A stretch of DNA of 6,265 nt from Actinomycetes bacterium (GTDB lineage: Bacteria > Actinomycetota > Actinomycetes > Actinomycetales > Microbacteriaceae), in the NCBI GenBank assembly GCA_023421635.1, contig JAEZSU010000006.1:1-6265 (forward strand). The letters run 5' to 3'. A program made the position numbers and the translations under genes. Shown here piece by piece: positions 1-5,092 of the stretch. Below the pieces are notes generated by a model. It searched no databases. It saw nothing but the letters and a program-made list of their open reading frames with translations, and was not told the DNA's origin. The stretch's first letter is position 1. The number at the start of each line of letters is the position of its first letter.

Positions 1-50
1 GCGGCGGCGCGTTGCGAAGGATGACGGCGGATGCGGGGGACCGGCGGGGC

Positions 51-55
51 AGGAA
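51..55 (+). promoter_or_regulatory. ribosome binding site for the MetE-like gene
   Basis: The AGGAA at this place is the only purine-rich stretch at a suitable distance before the first possible start codons. It lies 9 bases before the GTG at 65 and 12 before the GTG at 68, which favours 65. The match to the anti-Shine-Dalgarno sequence is short, so this is moderate evidence only. Confidence 0.5.
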
Positions 56-64
56 TACCATCGA

Positions 65-1195
65 GTGGTGAGTGCACGAGCCCCGTTCCGCGCCGACATC
101 GTCGGCAGTTTCCTCCGTCCCGCCGAGCTGGCAGACGCCCGACGCCGATTCGCGGACGGCGAGATCGACGCCGACGCACTGCGCACGGTGGAGGATGCGG
201 CGATCGCCGAGCTCGTCGCCGCACAGGTCGAGGCCGGGCTCCCCGTCGTCGCCGACGGCGAGTTCCGCCGCTCGTGGTGGCACTTCGACTTCTTCGGGTT
301 CCTCGACGGCGTCGACGTCGTCGAGCTCGATCACGGCATCCAGTTCCAGGGGGTGCAGACCCGCCCCCGCGGCCTGCGCATCTCCGGGCCCATCGGCTTC
401 CCCGCCGACCACCCCTTCCTCGCGCACTTCCGGGCGCTGCAGGAGGCCGCGGCAGGCACCGGCGCGACCGCGAAGTTCACGATCCCCGCCCCCACGGTGC
501 TCGACTTCCGCCTCGAGCCCGAGAACATCGACCCCGCGTTCTACGCCGGCCGTGAGGCGATCGTCGACGACCTGGTGCAGACGTACCGCGACGCGATCGC
601 CGCCTTCTACGCCGCCGGCGCCCGCTACCTGCAGTTCGACGACACCGCCTGGGCCTACCTGTGCAGCGAGACCGAGCTCGCCAAGGCCCGCGAGCGCGGT
701 ATCGACACTGACGGGATCGCCGACCGCTACTCGTCGCTGCTCAACCGCATCCTCGAGGGGAAGCCCGACGACCTCGTCGTGACCACGCACGTGTGCCGCG
801 GCAACTTCCGCTCCACCTGGATCTCGTCCGGCGGCTACGAGCCCGTCGCGAAGCAGCTGCTGGCCGACACCGCCTACGACGGCTACTTCCTCGAGTACGA
901 CTCCGACCGCGCCGGCGGGTTCGAGCCGCTCCGGTTCCTCCCCGAGGGGGAGAAGGTCGTCGTGCTGGGGCTGGTCACCACGAAGACCGGCGAGCTGGAG
1001 GATGCGGCGGTCATCCGCGACCGCATCGCCGAGGCCGCTCAGTACGCGCCGCTCGCGCAGCTGGCACTGAGCCCGCAGTGCGGGTTCGCGTCGACCGAGG
1101 AGGGCAACGCCCTCACCGAGGACGAGCAGTGGGCGAAGATCCGGCTCGTGGTCGAGACCGCGAAGGACGTCTGGGGCGAGCCCTCCGGGCGGTGA
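65..1195 (+). CDS. MetE-like cobalamin-independent methionine synthase family protein (C-terminal catalytic domain only)
   Basis: The 376-residue protein has the UROD/MetE TIM-barrel fold family length of the short stand-alone proteins (YxjG/YxjH type), about half of full MetE; the N-terminal MetE half is absent. It opens with FRADIVGSFLRP, which is typical of this family. The four zinc ligands of MetE have visible counterparts: His242 and Cys244 in THVCRGNF, Glu277 in FLEYD, and Cys339 in SPQCGF. It therefore probably activates a thiol on zinc and transfers a methyl or alkyl group in the cytosol. Homocysteine is the likely acceptor, but relatives include epoxyalkane:coenzyme M transferase, so the substrate is open. 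GTG 65 is chosen as start; GTG 68 is an alternative. The frame stays open to the window edge without an upstream start codon. The last three codons and the stop lie inside a dispersed repeat. The gene converges with the marR-type gene. Confidence 0.85.
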   Translation: MVSARAPFRADIVGSFLRPAELADARRRFADGEIDADALRTVEDAAIAELVAAQVEAGLPVVADGEFRRSWWHFDFFGFLDGVDVVELDHGIQFQGVQTRPRGLRISGPIGFPADHPFLAHFRALQEAAAGTGATAKFTIPAPTVLDFRLEPENIDPAFYAGREAIVDDLVQTYRDAIAAFYAAGARYLQFDDTAWAYLCSETELAKARERGIDTDGIADRYSSLLNRILEGKPDDLVVTTHVCRGNFRSTWISSGGYEPVAKQLLADTAYDGYFLEYDSDRAGGFEPLRFLPEGEKVVVLGLVTTKTGELEDAAVIRDRIAEAAQYAPLAQLALSPQCGFASTEEGNALTEDEQWAKIRLVVETAKDVWGEPSGR

Positions 1196-1235
1196 GCGTT
1201 TCGTCTCGTCGCTTCGCTCCTCGCTCAACGAGCGG
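1186..1235 (-). repeat. dispersed palindromic repeat, unit A (variant 2)
   Basis: The first 36 bases (1186-1221) recur exactly at 1322-1357, and the last 20 (1216-1235) recur exactly at 1375-1394. The unit resembles the reverse complement of units B and C but carries a few changed and extra bases. It folds onto unit B: 1221-1230 pairs with 1249-1258 (10 bp), 1214-1220 with 1261-1267 (7 bp), and 1197-1203 with 1270-1276 (7 bp). The stop codon TGA of the MetE-like gene (1193-1195) lies within it. Confidence 0.85.
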
Positions 1236-1276
1236 TGGGTTCTCCGGTCGTTGAGCGAGCGGAGCGAGTCGAAACG
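1197..1276. terminator. candidate bidirectional terminator formed by repeat units A and B
   Basis: The imperfect inverted repeat begins two bases after the MetE-like stop codon. It offers 10+7+7 base pairs, interrupted by a 2-base bulge (1259-1260) and small internal loops, with an 18-base top loop (1231-1248). There is no T-run. Its position between converging genes fits a terminator or 3'-end stabiliser for either transcript, but the fold was only checked by eye. Confidence 0.45.
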
Positions 1277-1278
1277 GG
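1236..1278 (+). repeat. dispersed palindromic repeat, unit B (variant 1)
   Basis: This 43-base unit is repeated base for base at 1283-1325. Its core (1249-1276) contains CGTTGAGCGAGCGGAGCGAG and ends in TCGAAACG. From memory, this core is a very common intergenic element in Microbacterium and related actinobacteria; no search was run. It forms the right arm of the A/B hairpin after the MetE-like stop codon. Confidence 0.85.
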
Positions 1279-1282
1279 GTTG

Positions 1283-1325
1283 TGGGTTCTCCGGTCGTTG
1301 AGCGAGCGGAGCGAGTCGAAACGGG
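1283..1325 (+). repeat. dispersed palindromic repeat, unit C (variant 1)
   Basis: An exact copy of unit B, 47 bases downstream. It pairs with unit D: 1296-1303 with 1359-1366 (8 bp), 1308-1314 with 1350-1356 (7 bp), and 1317-1323 with 1333-1339 (7 bp) around a 9-base loop (1324-1332). It overlaps the start of unit D by four bases. Confidence 0.85.
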
Positions 1326-1394
1326 CGGTGAGCGTTTCGTCTCGTCGCTTCGCTCCTGGCTCAACGAACAAGGAGCTCCTCGCTCAACGAGCGG
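1322..1394 (-). repeat. dispersed palindromic repeat, unit D (variant 2) with a partial extra copy
   Basis: Bases 1322-1357 repeat 1186-1221 exactly. The unit then continues with GCTCAACGA, a 10-bp palindrome AGGAGCTCCT (1371-1380), and a partial second copy (1375-1394) identical to 1216-1235. It thus looks like a unit that was duplicated and partly lost. With unit C it forms a second hairpin just before the end of the opposing marR-type gene. Confidence 0.8.
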
Positions 1395-1412
1395 GGCGCT
1401 CAGGGAACGGGG

Positions 1413-1850
1413 TCAGGGAGCGGGGGTGCGCTGAAGGACCGCGCGGAGCGCATCGCGCAGCGCATCGCGCACACCGGGGGCGAGGCCGCCGGTGAGGGTC
1501 TCCTCGACCTCGGCCACCAACGGCCGCAAGCGGTGGCGTTCCGCCAGCCCGTGCGGAGTGAGGGTCACGGTGTTGCGCCGCGCGTCATCGGCTGAGCGGC
1601 GCCGGGCGATGAGCCCGCGCCGCTCCATCCGCGACACCAGATCGGCGATCGTCGAACGGTCGAGGTCGATCTCGTCGCACAGTTCCCGCTGACTCGCCTC
1701 GCCCACCCGGTCGAGCGTCGCGAGGATCGCATACTGCACGCTCGAGACCTCGGTCGACACGATCCGGTTCCACGCCGCGACGTGCGCCTGCTGCGCCCTG
1801 CGGATGAGATACCCGGTGTGCTTCTGCGGTTCCTGGTCGGGATCGGTCAC
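1413..1850 (-). CDS. MarR-family transcriptional regulator
   Basis: The 145-residue protein is of normal MarR length. A helical N-terminal dimer region leads to the winged helix-turn-helix: SSVQYAILATL (36-46), the recognition region around RELCDEIDLDRSTIADLVSRM (56-75), and the wing with the typical D-x-R signature in SADDARRNTVTLT (86-98). C-terminal helices complete the dimer interface. The GTG start at 1850 shares four bases (GTGA) with the stop of the monooxygenase gene, and no good ribosome binding site precedes it, so translation is probably coupled. MarR proteins of aromatic pathways usually repress and are released by a phenolic ligand; MobR, which controls mobA in Comamonas, is a MarR protein. 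It probably controls the monooxygenase operon and possibly the divergent acyl-CoA dehydrogenase. The same frame runs open far upstream through the monooxygenase gene, which is a high-GC artefact. Confidence 0.93.
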   Translation of the reverse strand: MTDPDQEPQKHTGYLIRRAQQAHVAAWNRIVSTEVSSVQYAILATLDRVGEASQRELCDEIDLDRSTIADLVSRMERRGLIARRRSADDARRNTVTLTPHGLAERHRLRPLVAEVEETLTGGLAPGVRDALRDALRAVLQRTPAP

Positions 1851-3760
1851 TGCAGCACGGTATCGCGCTGCGGCAGCAGGAATCCGGCGAAGAACGCGCC
1901 GAGTTCGTCGCGCGCCGACAGCGGCAGCACGTGCGCGACGTACTGGTCCGGTCGCACCACCACGATCGCGCCCTCCTCGGCGATGCCGCGCGCCGCGAAC
2001 ACGTCGTCCCGCGGGTCGACCGCCCACACCTTCTCCCAGTCCTGCAGCCCGAGCGGGCCGGACCGGGGGATGAGCACCTCCGGCAGGGCGGTCACGTCGA
2101 CCCCGTGGTGCGTCCCGCGGAGGATGCCGTGCACGTCGATGACCGCATCCAGGTCGGCGCCCTCCGGCCGGAACCGCTGCATGGGCGACTCCGGCGCGGT
2201 GCCCAGCCATTCCGCGAAGTCGAGGAGGCCGCCGTCGACGCCGTCGAACGCGTAGATGCGCCAGCGTCCGTCGGCCACGTGCGCGTGGCCCAGGTACTGC
2301 CGCTTCGCGTCCGCGACGCGGACGACCGGCGCCGCGTGGAACCGGGTGCCGATCCCGAACCCGGTCGCGAGCCCCTGATGCTCGGCGCCGCCGGTGAGCG
2401 CGGACGGCGGATACGTCGTCGCGAGCCCAGCGGTGTACCGCCCCTGGCGGGCGAACTCGGTGCGCAGCTCCTCCGGGGTGACGCCGCCCCGCTCGGGGTG
2501 CGCCGGGTCGAGCGTGGGCTGGGCCACGAACGCCGACCAGAACCGGTCGAAGTCGATGAGGTCCTGCGCCACCCGCTGCCGCTCCGCCGAGTAGGAGCGC
2601 AGCAGCGCCGGGTCCGATCTGCCCTCCAGCACCGCGGCGAGCTTCCATCCCAGGTTGAACGCGTCCTGCATCGACACGTTCATCCCCTGACCGGCCTTCG
2701 CCGAGTGGGTGTGGCAGGCGTCGCCCGCGATGAACACGTGCGGCAGGCGCCCCGTGGTGTCGCCGACCGGCACGTCGTCGAACGCGTCGGCGAGGCGCTG
2801 CCCCACCTCGTAGACCGACGACCAGGCGACCGACTTCACGTCGATCGTGTACGGATGCAGGATGGCGTTCGTGACCGCCGTGAGCTGCTCGACCGTGGTG
2901 CGGCGGATCTCCGCATCCCCTGCCTCCACCTCGCCGAGGTCGACGTAGCAGCGCACCATGTTGCCGCCCTCCCGGGGGATCATCATGAGCGTGCCCTTGC
3001 CGGCGGACTGGATGACGTTCTTCGTGCGCCAGTCCGGGAAGTCGGTCGTGGCGAGGATGTCCATCACGCCCCACGCGTGGTTGGCGGCGTCGCCGGTGAG
3101 CGTGCGGCCGATCGCGCGGCGCACGGCGCTGCGGGAGCCGTCGCACCCGACCACGTACGTCGCCCGCACGGTGAACTCCGTGCCCGCATCCGGCCCCGCG
3201 GTGCGGCGCAGGGTCGCCGTCACGGGCCGTTCGCCCTCGCCCACCACGAGGTCGACGAGCTCGATGCCGTAGTCGGCGGTCAGCCTGCTCGCCGACCTCG
3301 CGGCGTGCTCCAGCAGGTACTGCTGCATCCGGGCCTGGTTCACGATGACGTGCGGGAACTCGCTGAGGCCCTCCGGGGTGTCCTCGACCCACCCGGTGCG
3401 GACGATCTTCGAGCGGTCCTCCTCCGACGGCCCCCAGAACCGCACCTCGTTGACCCAGTAGGCCTCGCGGACCAGTGCGTCCGCGAGGCCGAACGCCTGG
3501 AACAGCTCGACGGGGCGGCAGGCGACGCCGGCGGCGTGCCCGAGTTCGAGCGGACTCGCGCGCCGTTCCACGATGCGGGTGTGGATGCCGGGGAACTCGG
3601 CGAGCTGGGCGGCGAGCACGGTACCCGCGGGGCCGGTGCCGACGATGAGCACGTCGACCTCAGAGGGGAAGCCGCCGGCGGCGGCGCGGGCGAGCGCTTC
3701 CGGTGCGGGCGGCTGGAGGTCCGGGTCGCCCGGGCGGTACCCGTCACGGTAGAACTGCAT
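1847..3760 (-). CDS. FAD-dependent aromatic hydroxylase, 3-hydroxybenzoate 4-monooxygenase (MobA)/phenol hydroxylase family
   Basis: The 637 residues closely match MobA in length (about 639) and plan, from the MQF..G.RPG.P start to the thioredoxin-like C-terminal domain ending near VVRPDQYVAHVLPL (601-614). FAD motifs are intact: GTGPAG (41-46), the DG motif GCDGSR (205-210), and the GD motif AGDACHTHSAKAGQGMN (345-361). Residues that bind the carboxylate and ring in MobA are kept: His137, Lys247 and Tyr272 (MobA His135, Lys247, Tyr271). The enzyme should therefore use NAD(P)H and O2 to hydroxylate a phenol next to its hydroxyl; with 3-hydroxybenzoate this would give protocatechuate. Oddly, the conserved active-site Asp (MobA Asp75) is Ala77 in GHAAGVACR, so a different substrate or mechanism is possible. 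The ATG start has a GAGGGGG site (3767-3773) six bases upstream. It is transcribed with the MarR gene and divergently from the acyl-CoA dehydrogenase gene. Confidence 0.87.
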   Translation of the reverse strand: MQFYRDGYRPGDPDLQPPAPEALARAAAGGFPSEVDVLIVGTGPAGTVLAAQLAEFPGIHTRIVERRASPLELGHAAGVACRPVELFQAFGLADALVREAYWVNEVRFWGPSEEDRSKIVRTGWVEDTPEGLSEFPHVIVNQARMQQYLLEHAARSASRLTADYGIELVDLVVGEGERPVTATLRRTAGPDAGTEFTVRATYVVGCDGSRSAVRRAIGRTLTGDAANHAWGVMDILATTDFPDWRTKNVIQSAGKGTLMMIPREGGNMVRCYVDLGEVEAGDAEIRRTTVEQLTAVTNAILHPYTIDVKSVAWSSVYEVGQRLADAFDDVPVGDTTGRLPHVFIAGDACHTHSAKAGQGMNVSMQDAFNLGWKLAAVLEGRSDPALLRSYSAERQRVAQDLIDFDRFWSAFVAQPTLDPAHPERGGVTPEELRTEFARQGRYTAGLATTYPPSALTGGAEHQGLATGFGIGTRFHAAPVVRVADAKRQYLGHAHVADGRWRIYAFDGVDGGLLDFAEWLGTAPESPMQRFRPEGADLDAVIDVHGILRGTHHGVDVTALPEVLIPRSGPLGLQDWEKVWAVDPRDDVFAARGIAEEGAIVVVRPDQYVAHVLPLSARDELGAFFAGFLLPQRDTVLQ

Positions 3761-3801
3761 GCTGATCCCCCTCGATCACGGTGCCGTCGTCGGCCAGGCC
3801 C

Positions 3802-3831
3802 ACCATATGCTCAGTACCCCAACTATTACAA
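3802..3831 (-). promoter_or_regulatory. candidate promoter of the monooxygenase-marR operon
   Basis: The only AT-richer island in the 120-base divergent gap (3761-3880). Read on the minus strand it offers TTGTAA (3831-3826) and TATGGT (3807-3802), 18 bases apart, each matching four of six positions of the sigma-70 -35 and -10 boxes. No convincing plus-strand promoter was found; TATTAC at 3824-3829 could be a -10 for the acyl-CoA dehydrogenase gene but lacks a -35. No clear MarR palindrome is visible. Weak evidence. Confidence 0.35.
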
Positions 3832-3869
3832 GGGCCGGTCGTGCGGCACACTCGGGAGGACACCGCACG

Positions 3870-3875
3870 AAGGAG
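3870..3875 (+). promoter_or_regulatory. ribosome binding site fixing the acyl-CoA dehydrogenase start
   Basis: AAGGAG lies five bases before the GTG at 3881. The in-frame GTG at 3875 overlaps this site and so cannot use it, which makes 3881 the better start. The frame is also open for almost 2 kb upstream, so this site is the main evidence for where the protein begins. Confidence 0.75.
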
Positions 3876-3880
3876 TGACC

Positions 3881-5047
3881 GTGGCCGCATCCGCCAGCGA
3901 TCTGTTCGACCTCGACGACGCCTTCAGCGCCGACGAACTCGCCCTGCGCGACCGGGTGCGCGGGTTCGTGGATCGCAGCGTCCGCCCGTACATCGCCGAC
4001 TGGTTCGAGTCGGCGGTCTTCCCGCGCCACCTCGTGCCCGAGCTCGCCGCGGAGGGCCTGCTCGGCATGCATCTGCACGGCCACGGATGCGCCGGGCGCA
4101 GTGCCGTGGAGTACGGCCTGGCGATGCAGGAGCTCGAGGCGGGGGACTCCGGCATCCGCACCTTCGTGTCGGTGCAGGGCTCGCTGGCGATGTCGGCGAT
4201 CGCGCGGCACGGTTCCGAGTCGCAGCAGCAGGCGTGGCTGCCGCGGATGGCTGCGGGCGAGGCGATCGGCTGCTTCGCGCTGACCGAGCCGGATTCCGGA
4301 TCCGACCCCGCTGCGATGCGCACCACCGCCCGGCTCGAGGGCGGCGAATGGGTGCTCGACGGCGCCAAGCGCTGGATCGGCTTGGCATCGATCGCCGACG
4401 TGGCCGTGGTGTGGGCGCGGACCCCCGAGGGCGTGCGGGGATTCCTCGTGCCGACCGGCACGCCCGGCTTCACCGCGACCCCGATCGGGCCGAAGCTCTC
4501 GATGCGGGCGTCGATCCAGTGCGACGTCGAGCTGGTGGGGGTGCGGGTGCCGGAGGATGCGGTGCTCCCCGGCGCGCAGGGATTGGCGGGGCCGTTCTCG
4601 TGCCTGACCGAGGCTCGCTACGGCATCGCGTGGGGCGCCGTGGGCGCCGCACGCGACTGCTTCGACCAGGCGCTGGCCTACGCCGGAGAGCGCACCCCGT
4701 TCGGGCGCCCCCTCGCCGGGTACCAGCTCACGCAGCGGAAGCTCGTCGACTGGGCACTGGAGATCACGAAGGCGCAGCTGCTCGCCCTGCGGCTCGGACG
4801 CATGAAGGATGCGGGCACCCTCGAGCCCCACATGATCTCGGCCGCGAAGCTGAACAACACCCGCATCGCGATCGACATCGCCCGCGACGCCAGATCGGTG
4901 CTCGGCGGCGACGGCATCACCCTGGCGTACTCACCGCTCCGCCATGCGAGCAACCTGGAGTCGGTGCGCACCTACGAGGGCACCGACGAGGTGCACACGC
5001 TCATCCTCGGGCAGCGGATCACCGGCATCCCGGCTTTCCGCGGCTGA
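3881..5047 (+). CDS. gcdH: acyl-CoA dehydrogenase, glutaryl-CoA dehydrogenase type
   Basis: The 388-residue protein follows the glutaryl-CoA dehydrogenase plan throughout, close to the mature human enzyme in length. It shows the acyl-CoA dehydrogenase signature CFALTEPDSGSDP (131-143), the run RYGIAWG (246-252), RTPFGRPLAGYQLTQRKL (271-288), LGGDGI (341-346), and the catalytic-base region TYEGTDEVH with Glu366. Residues that hold the distal carboxylate in human GCDH have counterparts in ELEAGDSGIRT: Glu86, Arg93 and Thr94 (human Glu87, Arg94, Ser95). Glu86 and Arg93 point to a dicarboxylic acyl-CoA; the Ser-to-Thr change is mild. The expected reaction is FAD-dependent oxidation and decarboxylation of glutaryl-CoA to crotonyl-CoA, with electrons passed to ETF. 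It stands alone on the plus strand between two minus-strand aromatic catabolism units, so it may serve the lower part of that pathway or simply lysine/tryptophan breakdown. A related CoA thioester is possible. Confidence 0.85.
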   Translation: MAASASDLFDLDDAFSADELALRDRVRGFVDRSVRPYIADWFESAVFPRHLVPELAAEGLLGMHLHGHGCAGRSAVEYGLAMQELEAGDSGIRTFVSVQGSLAMSAIARHGSESQQQAWLPRMAAGEAIGCFALTEPDSGSDPAAMRTTARLEGGEWVLDGAKRWIGLASIADVAVVWARTPEGVRGFLVPTGTPGFTATPIGPKLSMRASIQCDVELVGVRVPEDAVLPGAQGLAGPFSCLTEARYGIAWGAVGAARDCFDQALAYAGERTPFGRPLAGYQLTQRKLVDWALEITKAQLLALRLGRMKDAGTLEPHMISAAKLNNTRIAIDIARDARSVLGGDGITLAYSPLRHASNLESVRTYEGTDEVHTLILGQRITGIPAFRG

Positions 5048-5049
5048 AT

Positions 5050-5084
5050 CCTCCCCGCCGCCCGGGTGGCGGGCGGCGGGGAGG
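5050..5084. terminator. strong bidirectional hairpin terminator
   Basis: CCTCCCCGCCGCCCG (5050-5064) is perfectly complementary to 5070-5084, giving a 15-bp, nearly all G/C stem with the five-base loop GGTGG. It starts two bases after the acyl-CoA dehydrogenase stop and ends eight bases before the stop of the opposing dioxygenase gene. There is no T-tract on either side, as is common for high-GC actinobacterial terminators. Confidence 0.85.
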
Positions 5085-5092
5085 TAGCGGGC

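Noticed and set aside
1..64. End of an upstream plus-strand gene (a stop TGA at 22-24 in frame 1)
   Set aside because: Only seven residues would be visible and they match nothing; a chance stop is as likely.
1186..1394. CRISPR array
   Set aside because: The units are in both orientations, spacers are four bases or absent, and no cas gene is present.
1186..1394. Insertion sequence remnant or attachment site
   Set aside because: There is no transposase or integrase piece, no terminal inverted repeats flanking a body, and no target duplication. A dispersed REP-like repeat explains it better.
1235..1495. Short open frames crossing the repeats on both strands (for example 1235-1495 + and 1113-1364 -)
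   Set aside because: The repeats are simply open in several frames and encode repeated peptides rich in Ser, Glu and Arg; there is no ribosome binding site or conserved protein.
1851..3392. Minus-strand frame continuous with the MarR protein, giving a 659-residue fusion
   Set aside because: The added part is the monooxygenase gene read in another frame and is low-complexity Arg/Gly/Ala. The MarR domain is complete from the GTG at 1850.
3781..3849. Inverted pair GTGCCG (3781-3786) and CGGCAC (3844-3849) as an operator
   Set aside because: Six matching bases 57 apart in such G+C-rich DNA are expected by chance, and the spacing does not suit a MarR dimer.
1931..3880. A plus-strand frame open from 1931 through the acyl-CoA dehydrogenase, which would give a 1038-residue protein
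   Set aside because: The first 650 codons are the antisense of the monooxygenase gene and give Arg/Val/Gly-rich nonsense without domains. The family start and the AAGGAG at 3870 place the real start at 3881.
3776..4831. Minus-strand 351-codon open frame opposite the acyl-CoA dehydrogenase gene
   Set aside because: It is the antisense shadow of a well-conserved gene, with His/Arg/Gly-rich composition and no recognisable motif.
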